Part shown: piece after piece, positions 35,834-46,633 of the stretch
Layout of the letters: the number at the start of each line of letters is the position of its first letter
Numbering within the stretch: the stretch's first letter is position 1
Assembly: GCA_963969495.1 (NCBI GenBank)
Contig: OZ018331.1
Span: 148,682,321-148,746,320, forward strand
Length of the DNA stretch: 64,000 nucleotides
DNA from: Ceratothoa steindachneri
Lineage: Eukaryota; Arthropoda; Malacostraca; Isopoda; Cymothoidae
Direction of reading: 5' to 3'
Program-made: the position numbers and the translations under genes
Notes under the pieces: model-generated
Seen by the model: the letters and a program-made list of their open reading frames with translations, nothing else
What the model was told of the DNA's origin: nothing
Databases searched by the model: none

Positions 35834-37140
35834 AATGACAGGGAAAACAGGTCCAGCTGCACTCGAATATACATGTGCGATATGCCAGAAGGATAAGTGG
35901 TGCGTGGACTTTCCGGAAGGATGTTTTTCAAAATGCCCCCCCCCCCCAGGAAGTATATGCACAGACTGCATCCTTAAAGGAGAGGTCCGAGAGGCAGTGG
36001 CATACTGCAATGAACTCAAGGATCTCATCACAACCTCTGAAGAAAAATCTAGGGCGCTTTAAAGTAAAATACAGACCCTAGAAACGCAGCACGCACTTCA
36101 GATTCGGCGTCTCGAGGAGAGAATCCTAGAGCTAGCCTCTAAACTAGAGGCCCAGTCAGCTCAAGCTCGAGGCGAAAGTCCCACTGACTTGGATGGTTCC
36201 GCCGATGTGACTCCACCTCAAATAGTTGAAACTGCATCTGCAGTCCCACTTCAGCAATGCGGAGAAGCCAATAAGAAGTAAAAAAATAAGAAGAACGACC
36301 TTAATGCAGATCACCCAAGTGTAGAGGATTCGAGCGTAACTGAAGTCCAAAGGAAAGTGGAAAGAGAAGAGAAAAGAGAAACAGAATTAAAGACGAATGA
36401 AAATCGAAAAAAAAGGAAGAAGAAAAACGAGGGAAATACAGACGAAAGAGAAAAGTGATAAGTCTATGGCGAAAGAAAAGTGGTCAAATGTGCGAGGGTC
36501 AACCTTATTGGGGACTCTCAAGCACAGGCCTTGCAACCCCTGCTAGCAGCACGCCTTCGCACGAGTGTGAAGGTAACTTGCCTACCAGGAAGGAAAACCA
36601 GCAGATCAGAGTAGAGACGGAGAAATCTCAGATTTCTGAGAACTCCGTCTGTCCCTAATGGTAAGTGGCAACGACCTCTACCTGAGAAGAGGAAGGATAG
36701 GCCCCACAGAAAGAATTCTCAACACAGTCATGGGTGCTGTGGACGACTGTGGGCTAAAAACACGCAGACGTGTGGTGATTGGGATGCTCCCGAGAAAAGG
36801 TCCAACCCGGACCGCTCAGTCGAGGAACGTCTCCCTTAATCGACGCCTCGGAGATTTGTGTACCGCGGAGGGAGGTCTTTTTTTTGTGGAACCTTACCGC
36901 ACCTTCTATGGTAGAAATGATCTCTACCAAAGGGATGGAGTACATCTATCATTTAAAGGAAAGGCCGAACTCTGCAACATGATACAAGATGTCGTAGAAT
37001 GGACCCTAAGTAGTGTCAGGCCTAGAGTGAAGGCGGACGTACGCCAGTACGACCGTGTGACTCCTGGAACGACCTTCTCGGAGGTCGCAAAGAGGAATGG
37101 CACCGCTCCAGCAAGCAAGCCGGGAAACGGAAGAGAGTAG
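35834..37140 (+). pseudogene. CR1-gamma ORF1: Cys-rich domain, coiled coil, SGNH esterase
   Basis: ORF1 protein of the CR1 type. The start at 35834 (MTGKTGPAALEYTCAICQKD) leads into a Cys-rich segment, probably zinc-binding. A stop at 36061 interrupts it; the next ~120 bp encode a clear coiled coil (KIQTLETQHALQIRRLEERI). Then a Lys/Glu-rich stretch, and an SGNH-hydrolase fold: ARVNLIGDSQAQALQP with the nucleophile Ser at 36516-36518, SGNDLYLRRG at 36664, and FYGRNDLYQRDGVHLSFKGK with Asp at 36934 and His at 36943. All catalytic residues are present but spread over two frames. CR1-like ORF1 proteins are known to carry such an esterase; its role in transposition is unclear. Confidence 0.85.
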
Positions 37141-37159
37141 GGAGTCCTACATTCGGGGA

Positions 37160-38325
37160 CTCCCTGAAAGTTCTTCTGTTCAATCCGAGGTCAATCAGGA
37201 ACAAGTTTCTTGAGCCCCGTGGCCTCGTAGCAAAAGAAGTCCCTGAGATGGTGGCCATAACGGAGTCGTGGATTAAAACCTCAAGCCGAGATTTTTTAAG
37301 GTGAATTCACGATTCCCGGTTACCAGCTCTTCCTGAAAGATAGGCCAGACAGAGAGGGTGGCGGTGTGATGCTGTATGTCAAGGATATTCTCAACTCGAC
37401 GGATTGCAACATCGTATCCGGTCATGAACTACTAGGTGTTGACCTAGAGATAGGTCCTGCCAAATACAGGACCCTGGTGCTTTATAGACCTCCTGCCCAA
37501 CTCGTTGAAAAGGACAGAGATCTGTACCAGCTACTAGGAGAACTTGTCGAAGACAGAGTGTGTATCATCATGGGAAATTTCAACGGACAAGTTGACTGGG
37601 AAACCAGAGAACCCTGTGACGAGAACGCACTACTCCTGGAGTTCGCGAACAACGAGTTCCTGACTCAATGGGTGAGAGAGCCAATATCCTCGACTTGGTT
37701 TTCACCTCTGAGGATGACATCGTTGAGGACCTCTCTGTTGGCGAAAAGCTTGGTGGCAGTGACCACCGACTAATTATTTGTAGTCAAAGTCCCGAAGGCA
37801 GAGCCTGCAACTAGTAAATCAAGGAAACTCGATTTGACAAGAGCAGACTTTGCAGGTCTTCGTGCTGGACTGACTGACGCGAGGCTAGAAGTGTGCGATG
37901 CTGTTGAAGACTCGTGGAATAGTTTCAAAACCACATTCATGAGTCTTCAATCGCGTTTCATCCCTCTGAAATGCCCCCGTCGGTCTTCTGTTCAACCAAA
38001 GTGGTTTAATCGAGAAATCGGGCAACTGCTTAGGGAGAAGAGAACTGTGTACCGACAATCGAAGATCTCGGGTGACTTTGACGAATACCGGAGGCTAGCC
38101 AGGAGAGTGAAGTCCAGCATAAGGGCGGCTAAGCGGTCTGAGGAACTCCGAGTGGCGAGACTCTGTAAAGAGAATCCCAAGAAGTTTTTTGGATATGTAA
38201 ACAGCCGTAAACCAATCCGTCGAACGATTGGTCCTTTGGGAAATGATGAGGGGACATTAAAGCATTCAGATGCAGAAAATGTTAACCTTAACGACTACAT
38301 TGCTCAAAGTTACAAGGAAAAAATA
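37160..38325 (+). pseudogene. CR1-gamma ORF2: endonuclease and linker
   Basis: Endonuclease half of ORF2, in three frames. LLFNPRSIRNKFLEPRGLV and VPEMVAITESWIK (first blocks), LFLKDRPDREGGGVMLYVKD, YRTLVLYRPPAQLVEKDRD, CIIMGNFNGQVDWE (the GDFN block, with Asp changed to Asn in MGNFN), NILDLVFTSEDDIVEDLSV and GGSDHRLIICS. Then the pre-RT linker, 37834-38330, ending KKFFGYVNSRKPI. No RT core follows because the element is interrupted or truncated at about 38330. Confidence 0.88.
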
Positions 38326-38330
38326 GTTCA

Positions 38331-38474
38331 GCGAGGCATGTATGTATATTTATGCCTCTTTGAACATACAAATCCTAAAGTACATAAAACAAATAACATG
38401 GATCAGCGAAACTTGTATATGTATTTATGCCTCTTATGACATACAAGAGTGGCGATCTATTTATGATTACGCAA
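38331..38474. repeat. Short tandem repeat at a junction
   Basis: Two ~33-bp units, 38339-38371 and 38417-38449, share TGTAT...TTTATGCCTCTT and GACATACAA/GAACATACAA. They lie between the end of CR1-gamma and the stop codon of the minus-strand gypsy pol, so they may be the 3' non-coding or LTR edge of that gypsy element. Confidence 0.55.
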
Positions 38475-39770
38475 TATTCAATAATAATAATACAAATTAT
38501 CCCTGGCAAACGAGATCCTTCTCCCGGAGCGCGTGACCATTTCGGGCTCCTCATTTTCTCCCCCGGATCTCGCTGTGGTGTCTTGTGCGTTGCCAGACTT
38601 CGCAACTTCTCCTGATGCAGGTTCTCCACGCGGAGAACTGCGGCTGGTCCTCGTGGGCGAACACTGTCTTTGTGAGACGGTGATTACCCGGCACGTCATC
38701 ATCGCGTAAGGTGGGCAATTTCGCCGGTTTTAATCGGTCTAATGAATGTGTCCCTGCTTTCATCAGGGTATTCCAGCTTGAATAGCTTACCCCCACGCTC
38801 GATCACCGGAAAAGGGGCCAGCATATGGCAATTCGAGTGGTTTACGAACGCGGTCTATCCGGACGCAAACATGCGTCGCATTCTGCAGGTCTCGGGGCAC
38901 GAAAGGCTTAGGAACCGAGTGCAGGAGTCCTAAAGATACTCTCACGAAGTCAATCTGTGCCATTGTCGATGCCAGCTCTTTAATAAACTTGTCATCCGAT
39001 TTCAATGAGGACGAAGAGACTAAAGGTTTGGGGCACAATAGTGTGGCACCCGTTTTTGCCGTGAAAGGGAAAAATCCCGACTCTGTGGGCAAGGCGCGAA
39101 TTCCCAGTATGATTATTGGCAGTGCCATCAGCCAGCCTTGTCGACGGGGCATTATGGAGCCCTTTATAAGATTTTGTTGGTACTTTCCACCATCCCGTTC
39201 GTGGAGGGTCTGTATGATATAGTGCAGAGCAGATGAAAACCAACGAGGGCTGACAATTCTTTGAATAGCTCGGATTCGAACTGGGCTACCCTGTCGGTTA
39301 GAACATAGAGCGGGACACCAAATCTGGACATCCACCCCCGTCTAGGAAAGCTAAAGCAACCGTTGTGGCACTTATGTCCGAGGTCGGTATTGCTTCTACC
39401 CATTTTGAGACTCGGTCGATACATGAAAGTAAATATCGCCGGTGCGAGGGAAGGGATTGACCCAAGAAGTGTGTATGGTGGGAGCGGTCCGACTATATCA
39501 ATATGCACAATTTGGATATTGTGGGCAACTGAGTGTGGTGACGCTGATGATGGCTGAGCGGGAGCGGGTCCTTCAAGATGGCTCTGCATTGGAGTGGGGG
39601 GGATGTTTTGAAGGTCATTTATGATTAGGGCTACAGCAAGTTCCCCAGATAATTGAAGACTTGCGGCAAGTGGATTGGCGCAATTCACTCGACCTTGCCA
39701 ATCCCGCCGGGATTAATGACATTTGGCCCTGTGTGAATTAAAAGTTTCGCTTTTTGTCATACATTTTTGG
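38475..39770 (-). pseudogene. Gypsy3 integrase and pol C-terminus
   Basis: Ty3/gypsy integrase fragment reading leftwards. 39688-39164: IVHIDIVGPLPP (first catalytic Asp), SRFGVPLYVLTDRVAQFESE (second Asp; the usual TDRG has Val instead of Gly), ALVGFHLLCTISYRPSTNGM and VESTNKIL (catalytic Glu). 39335-38787: GWLMALPIIILGIRALPTES, then the C-terminal part with FVPRDLQNATHVCVRIDRVR and LELPYAGPFSGDRAW. The end is ENEEPEMVTRSGRRISFARD at about 38540-38480, a typical gypsy pol terminus. No RT or protease of this element is visible. Several compensating shifts. Confidence 0.88.
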
Positions 39771-39852
39771 GCCGACGGTGAAAACTAATGCTATACCAGC
39801 AGCCGCGCCCGCTAAGGCATGCCTGAATAGTTTTCCCGTGGGACTGGCGAAA

Positions 39853-41022
39853 ATGGCGGCAGAAATTAATTTAGCTCAAAATAATAATAAAGAACCAAGA
39901 AAATTCTTTAGCTATTATAAAATTAATAGCAAATCTAACAGTGATAAAATAGGGGCTATTAGATATGAAGAGGTTTGAAAGAATCTGATGAGGAAATAGT
40001 AAAGGTTCTTAATGATAATTTTTCACGAGAATCCAGATAGATTAATTGATGATAATTCTAGGTCAAGGGAAGTAGTGTTGAATAGCGTTAATATGAACAG
40101 GGAAATAATTAAAGGGATTTTATTTGAGTTAAATACTAGAAAGTCATCTGGCCCAGACAACATTCATTCTAGGTTACTCAAAGGTGGAGATAGTATTGCA
40201 GTAACTCTTGTGAAGATATATACTAGATCACTAGAGTTTGGAGAAATATGTAATGATTGGAAATTAGCGAATGTAGTGCCCATTTTTAAAAAGGGAAGTA
40301 AAGAGGACCCGAACAACTTTAGGTCGGTAAGCTTTACTTCTATCGTTTGTAAAATTCTTGAGAAGATAGTTAAGAAGGGGATTTCTGACCATCTAGAGTG
40401 TGGTAAGTTAATAAATGATGCTCAGCATGGGTTTAAAAGAGGCAGGTCGTGTTTAACAAATTTACTGGATTTTATGGATTATTTTACTAAACAATTAGAT
40501 AAGGGAGAGAATGTTGATGTAATTTAGTTAGATTTTAGCAAAGCTTTTAATAATATTCCACATAAGAGATTAGTTCACAAATTAAAAATGCATGGGAAAT
40601 GTGGTAAAGTTTTGAATTGGATAACTGAATGGCTGAAATACAGGAAACAGAGTTGTGCTGAATGGGGTGAGGTCACAGTGGAGGGACGTTAGCAGTGGCG
40701 TACCTCAGGGATCCGATCTAGGCCCTTTATTATTCATAGTTTATATAAATGATCTTGGCGAGGCTGTAAATAGCAGTGTCAATTTTTGCAGATAACACTA
40801 AATTGGCAACTGTAGTCAAAGAAGTTGAGGGTAGCTTTAAAGTGTAGACTGATTTAAATAAGTTATTAGCTTGGGCTCAGAAGTGGCAAATGACTTTTAA
40901 CCTTAAAAATGCAAAGTTCTTAACATAGGAAGGGGTAATGTGGAATTTAGCTATGAAATAGATGGGCATTGGCTGAATTCAGTTGAGTATGAGAAGGACT
41001 TAGGCGTAGTAGTAGATAGGTT
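39853..41022 (+). pseudogene. CR1-D: RT fragment of the CR1-A/B/C family
   Basis: Fragment lacking both ends. It starts in the linker (MAAEINLAQNNNKEPRKFFS) and continues into RT, 40012-40527: NTRKSSGPDNIHSRLLKGGD, FGEICNDWKLANVVPIFKKG, QHGFKRGRSCLTNLLDFMDY. After a stop, LDFSKAFNNIPHKRLVHKLK; then broken sequence over the GVPQG and FADD region with shifts, and finally text matching KDLGVVVDR at about 41000-41022, where it ends abruptly. No 3' tail, so it was cut after insertion. It lies between a gypsy integrase and an I-type RNase H fragment. Confidence 0.88.
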
Positions 41023-41059
41023 TAAGGTAAGGAACCAGTGGGTTGCTGCCCAATTCAAG

Positions 41060-41880
41060 TGGATTCTATATGGCAGCTAGGGTGAAACGAGACAAATCAT
41101 CTATAAAAGGTGGAGGAGACCACTTTGTGACAAAAATGTAAAAAAACGACGGGTTAAAAGATTCCTCCGCCAATATGAATCGAAGACGGGTGTGTTGAGG
41201 GATAGATAAAAGGGTCGGGAAACAGGACAACCGGAGAATGGCGAAATGGCTACAATCCAATAAAAGGTGGGGAACCGATTGGTCCCCCCCGCATAAACGA
41301 CAGCAAGGGCTGATATGAGCATCACCTGAAACAAGATGGCCGTGAGTAAGTCTCGTGTGGCCAATGCGAACTCGGCAAAGGGCCACCTCCAACGACCGCA
41401 TTCTATGACGACTCGAGGGCCAAGAGCGAATAGAATTTTTTATTTTGTATAGTTTGGATGATGAACAGTCATCCCATTCATTCTGCCACAGTTAAAAAAT
41501 ATATTTTCTTATTGAAGGAAAGTAGTCCCTAAAAGGCAGAGCCGAGTTCTCAGGGGACACATAATGTGCTGAGCGGGCCAGCCGATCAGTCTTCTCGTTG
41601 CCCGGGAGCCCCACATGCCCAAGGACCCAACAAAAAATAATTCTATATCGGGACGCATTTTGGATCAGCCAGTTGCAAATTTCTGTGACCACGGGATGGG
41701 ACGCATTAAAAGATCTAATTGACTGTAAGACACTCCTTGAGTAGGAAAAAATGACAAAATCACTAAAAGGTAAAATTTGGATGAGTCTAAAGGCTAAAAG
41801 GATTGCTGAAAGTTCAGCGGTAAAAATGGATGCTGCTGGCGGAAAAGATAGAGTTAGGAATTCTCCTCCTGGGTAGGTTC
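41060..41880 (-). pseudogene. I/R1-type RNase H fragment (second family)
   Basis: 3' part of another RNase H-bearing non-LTR element, minus strand. Right to left: PAASIFTAELSAILLAFRLI (first RNase H strand), FSDFVIFSYSRSVLQSIRSF (the usual SDSRS strand with Tyr for Asp), RIIFCWVLGHVGLPGNEKTD, and the C-terminal Cys/His tail CRVRIGHTRLTHGHLVSGDA, CRLCGGDQSVPHLLLDCSHF (41401-41066). The sequence differs clearly from the 22-29 kb element, so it is a separate family. RT is not present. Shifts at about 41400-41490. Confidence 0.85.
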
Positions 41881-41905
41881 CTCAAGTCCCCTGACGCGAG
41901 TTGAC

Positions 41906-42277
41906 TGGGCTTACCCAAGGTTTGAGGTCGAGAAAAGACAGATGAATCATGTAAAAAAATAATTGTTCAATTCCAACGAACAAAAACAAACAAGACAAAA
42001 GTGAAGCTCGCGTTTAAAGTCAGGGAAACTTTCACTATCAGCCAGGAAAGCGTGTTACCAGGACAAGAGTTAGACGGATTACAACGGGGTCTTCGCTATG
42101 CTAAACGAACCGTAATTAGTTCTTTACATTCGATCGTCTATTTGACTTAACTGTCTACCCAAGAGTAAATGAATCTCCTTCTCTCGAATTCTCCATTTTT
42201 CTTCTATAAATGGTATAGGAGGCGTAGTCTCTTTTCGTAAACGGGACCACAATGCTCTTAGCTCCGCCCACTGGGCA
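41906..42277. repeat. LTR-like repeat, copy 2
   Basis: 372 bp with TGGGCTTA...CACTGGGCA ends, matching copy 1 at 31912-32267. It lacks the G-run of copy 1 and carries AGTCAGGGAAACTTTCACTA, absent there. The two copies bracket about 10 kb that includes the minus-strand Gypsy3 integrase. Confidence 0.7.
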
Positions 42278-43900
42278 GGACTTCCTGACCAGTTTACAAA
42301 TAAATATGTACATTCGCGAGGGACTTGTTGCAATTCTTCCTATTCCTGAGAGGCACTTTGCTGGTGCAATTTTAGTGCCAGGGCCATGCCTCCACAAAAC
42401 AACGGGAGCCTGGGGCTTTCGGACGCCAGTGGCTCTGGTGTCAGCCATTGCCACTCGCATCTGAGATGCGGGACGCCAGCTCGAGGGGCGCCCCGGATTT
42501 TGTCAGCGAGCAGCAGCCTTTGCCACTTGGGGTCGCTTTTGGATGATGTAGACCCCTCTGACGATTCTTCGTCTCGGGTGGCCGCACGCAATTCCAAATT
42601 CCTTTGCTGCTGCCACTGCAGTGTGTGCGAAAGGACGGTTTACATTCGCATCGTGGGACTTGCCAATCTTGACAACCTCGCTGGGCGAATCGGTTGTCGG
42701 CAATGAAACTGTGATCTTTAATATTAATGGTCAGTCTTTTTGCTGTGAATCTCTGACTTAAACAACAAGGACTTATAGAACAGAATGTCTTCCGGAGATG
42801 AAATTTCACTGTGCACCTTTTGCAGATGCTTGCTAGCGTCGAAATATAGGGGAGCAATAAAACCAGAGTGGGCACATCATTCTCAGCGAAAAGGCACTTT
42901 ACTGGAGTCTCCTAATCTAAGCTTAGTTGCCTTTTTTGTCGCACCTTTCCGTTGACAACAAATTCAGATGATCCAACCGCACAACCCGTTCTCTCTCCTG
43001 AGATTGGCGGGCATTAAGCTGCGCACGTTCTTTCTTATGGCGCCTATCGAGCTCAACAATACTTTCATAAGGCTCAGAGGAAAGGGAAAGGAGCTTTTCC
43101 AAAAAGTTGCGGTCAAGGGTCACTTTCCTCTTTCTAAGTTGCTTAATAATATGCATTAACTTATCGTGATCTGAGGTAAAACCTTTGGCAGGGGTACAGT
43201 TACGACCTCAGTAGCAGGGAGGTAATTGAAACTGCTGGCTCATCAGGGGGAGATTGGTACACCCGGATCATCAGGGGATGGAACTGAATTGCATTCATCA
43301 GAGGAGGAAACGCATTTGGCTGGATCATTAGACAAAGGGGAGTAAGTCGGGTCGACAGAGCTGTCATCGTCTGTGCAAAGTTCAGGAATTATCCTCCAAA
43401 GGTGTTTGTTTGCTGGGTAATACTAAATCTGGCTGAGTCGGGGGGATACTGCTTGGAGTAGTGGGGAAAATAAAGATTATTGCTGGTATCCTGGCGAGGC
43501 ATAGACTCAATCAAATCGAGAGGGAGCCGGACCAACAAGAGGATGCAGCGACTCTCCAGGGCAGCTTTGATCAGCTGGACGGAATCCACAGGTCTGTAAT
43601 TTAAAAAAGGACACAAGATAGAAGAAAAAAAAAGGAGAACAAATGAAAGCAAAATTGACCTTGGGTTAAAAAATTAAAAACCCACAAATTAAGGCCATGA
43701 ACCCTTAAAAATATACCACAGGTCCTTTCAAAGCGATATAACCCAAATGCAGGGAAGACAGAGCCCCAGGAAATAAATAGTGACCCTAGAAAGGTAATTT
43801 TTTTTTTTTTAAAACCCTGCAAATTAGGTCCATGAACCCTTAGAGTGTCTGGTGCAAGTTCAATACAGCAATAGGGGACATACTGATAGGTGCCTGTTAC
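42278..43900. other. Unassigned sequence with minus-strand open frames
   Basis: Minus frames 42875-42441 (Cys-rich opening ICKRCTVKFHLRKTFC), 42703-42503 and 43156-42923 (strongly charged, ERAQLNARQSQERERVVRL, probably helical) could belong to the eroded gag of the element owning the neighbouring LTR-like repeat, but no family motif is certain. 43671-43715 and 43805-43850 share CAAATTARGNCCATGAACCC, a small direct repeat. Confidence 0.35.
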
Positions 43901-43919
43901 CTAGCCCCAAACACCACAC

Positions 43920-46240
43920 ATGAAAATGAAAATGCCATGTACAGTACTATTGGTGAGGCCTGTGATGCTAATTATCCGGTTATTGTCTGGGAAAGACTTT
44001 AACCATGGTGATATAAACTGGTTTACACTACACTGTACAAGTGGCGACAAGGAGCTGATTAACCTAACAATGGATAAATTTTTAACACAGCATGTTACTG
44101 AGCCTACACGAGGTGAACGAATATTGGACATTATACTCACATCCAATCCTGGTTTAGACAAGCGATCATAATATTGTAGAATTCTATCTTAATGTGCAAT
44201 CTAACTAACAGAACTGGAAAACTGAGGTACTGAACTACAAGGAAGCCAAGTACTCAAAAATGAGGAGAGTGCTGAAGCACATCATTTTGGAAGGATATGC
44301 TTGAAGGAAAGTCCGTCGTAGACCAGTGGGATGCATTTGTGTTGAGGTCTACACCAACCTTGTAAACAAATTTGTTCCTAGAAGAACAAGGAAAACAGTA
44401 AGCCAAAACCTTTATAGTGGAACCACTAAATACAGAATGCATCAAAGAATAAGAAAAGATTGGAAGAGATTTCAAAAGTACCACAGGCAGTAGGACTACT
44501 AGAAGTATAAATGTGCAACAAGATGAACTAGGAGAGAAATCACACCTTCCAAAAGGAAATATGAAGCTCGTCTAGCCAAGAACATCAAAAATGCCCCCAA
44601 GGCCTATTATAAATATGCCAGGAGCAAAATGGCAGTAAAGGCATCAGTGGGACCCCTCATCGACACTAACAACTCACTAATATACGATGAAAAACATATG
44701 GCAAATATCCTCAATGAACAGTTCACCGGAGTCATCACACAAGAAAATGACCTTTCTAACATATCACCATGTCAACCCTACAGAGGCACTTTTCTCACCT
44801 TGATTGCTCTGTCACCAAATAAAGTAAAAGAGAAACTGAAACAACTTGACCCAGAGAAGATGCTATTCACCCAGTTATAATGATTTTTAATTCGAGCATG
44901 GAACCAAGTGAAGTACCTGATGATTGGAGAAAAGCTAATGTTACGCCAATCTACAAAAAGGGATCTAAATGTCTTTCTTCAAATTATCGACCAATAAGCC
45001 TGACTTCACAAGCCAGCAAAATCCTAGAATCATTGATCAAAGAAGGCAGAATGGCACACCTGTTGCAGCAAAACCTGATCACCAGGACCCAACATGGATT
45101 TTTGCCTTCAAAGTCATGCCTGACTAATCTCCTAACTTTCCTAGAGAAGATAACCAGTTATATATGTAGATGAGGGAATGCCAGTGGACGCGATATATTT
45201 AGACTTTGCTAAGGCATTCAACAAGGTCCCACACAGGAGGTTGCATGTCAAGACTAAAGCCCATGGAATAGGTCATCAAATAGCAGACTGGATCAAGGCT
45301 TGGTTACAGAGCAGGAAACAGAGGGTGGTTGTTAGAGGGAAGGCATCAGGCTGGGCAGATGTCTTGAGCGGTGTCCCACAGGGATCGGTACTCGGTCCTC
45401 TCCTGTTCCTCATTTATATAAATGACATTGATGAAAACCTGTCCTGTGAAATGCTCAAATTTGGGATGACAAAATTATTTAATAAAATATCAAACCAGGA
45501 AGGAATAGATAACATTCAGGATGGGCTGCGGGCTGTTGAAAAATGGTCAAAGGACTGGCAAATGGAATTCAACCTTGATAAATGAAAATGCCTCCATTTA
45601 GGTTACAATAACCCCCTAGTACCAGTACACACTGGGAGGATGCTGCTACCACAGACAAGGATCTGGGCATAATCATCAGCAACACCCTGGAAAATAGGGA
45701 CCATATAAGTACAATAGTAAAGGGTAACCAAATAGTGGGAAGCATCAGGCAAACAATAGAAGACAAAAGTATGCAACACATCGTCAGTCCCCACAAATCT
45801 CTGGTTCGCCCACAACTGGAATATTGTGTCCAAGCTTGGAGGCCTTACACTCAACAAGAAGTGAACTTGTTGGAGGGTGTGCAGAGGAGGCTGACCAAAA
45901 TGATCCCAGCCACATCCATGTGCCCATATGAAGATAGACTGAGGATAACAGGACTAATGTCTCTCGAAATGCGAAGGCTTAGGGAGTGACTTGATTGAAG
46001 TCCACAAAATTGTACATGGCATTGAAGGGCTGAAGATTGAAGACTTCTTTATTATGAACAGAGGACCGACTAGGGAACATAACATTAAGATATATAAGCA
46101 GAGGTGCAGGCTAAACATCAGAAAATACTTCTTTACCCAGCCAATAGTCAATGAGTGGAACAACCTGCCAGAGGAGGCGGTGTTGGCAACGAATGGTTTT
46201 AAGAATAAATTAGAAAAACTATTTAGGCTTATGGGGGGTG
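43920..46240 (+). pseudogene. CR1-group element, subfamily delta, RT without FADD
   Basis: Third CR1-group subfamily. Endonuclease end (FLTQHVTEPTRGERILDIIL), then the linker region, 44629-44880. RT: 44880-45173 with SEVPDDWRKANVTPIYKKGS, NYRPISLTSQASKILESLIK and TRTQHGFLPSKSCLTNLL; 45178-45585 with IYLDFAKAFNKVPHRRLHVK and SGVPQGSVLGPLLFLIYIND. The catalytic strand then reads EMLKFGMTKLF (45451-45480), so the FADD aspartates are gone through a small deletion although the frame is open. The C-terminus, 45735-46240, has LVRPQLEYCVQAWRPYTQQE, NIRKYFFTQPIVNEWNNLPE. Frameshifts near 44170, 45170, 45585 and 45985. Confidence 0.9.
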
Positions 46241-46633
46241 GGGGGTGGAGGGGTGCAACTCAAGAGCCAGAGAAGGCTTTCTGCCGCAGAACTCAACATT
46301 CCACCTGTGGTGTGATTGCATCCCTAGGCAGGGATGGTAAGGGGTCATTACACACAAAATTTGGGGGGCTTTTTAGAGACTAAGTCAATTTTTCAAAATC
46401 GCCGACTTTGAGGCTTCATAAAACATGTATTTTGAAAAATATAGATCTGAAAAGTTCAGGACCATAGATTCCAAAAAAGCAATCAAAACCAGTCTATCTC
46501 TAACCATCAAAGAGTTATAAGCTAGCAAAAACAAATATTGAACAAATCGTCACATCTGAACCAACTTCCGATTCAAAATATTCATACTTAGAATCAATAC
46601 TAAAAGTTATAACTGATACGATATGATGATATA
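46241..46633. other. CR1-delta tail and flank
   Basis: 46241-46380 continues the open frame with low-complexity G-rich text and is probably CR1-delta 3' UTR. 46381-46631 is AT-rich, without features, up to the TA target site of the mariner. Confidence 0.45.

Larger units (their letters stand above)
35250..38330 (+). mobile_element. CR1-group element, subfamily gamma, 5' two-thirds
   Basis: This element keeps its 5' part: a GC-rich leader (about 35250-35830), ORF1 (35834-37140) and the endonuclease/linker part of ORF2 (37160-38325). It stops at about 38330, where repeats and a minus-strand gypsy integrase begin; its RT is not found beyond. It is related to, but clearly different from, subfamily beta (VNSRKPIRRTIGPLGNDEGT here versus VNSRKPIKNSIGLINDLQNN there). 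Confidence 0.8.

Noticed and set aside
31912..42277. Firm call of one complete LTR retrotransposon between the two LTR-like repeats
   Set aside because: No primer-binding site or polypurine tract was found next to either repeat, and gag, protease and RT are missing between them; kept only as a finding.
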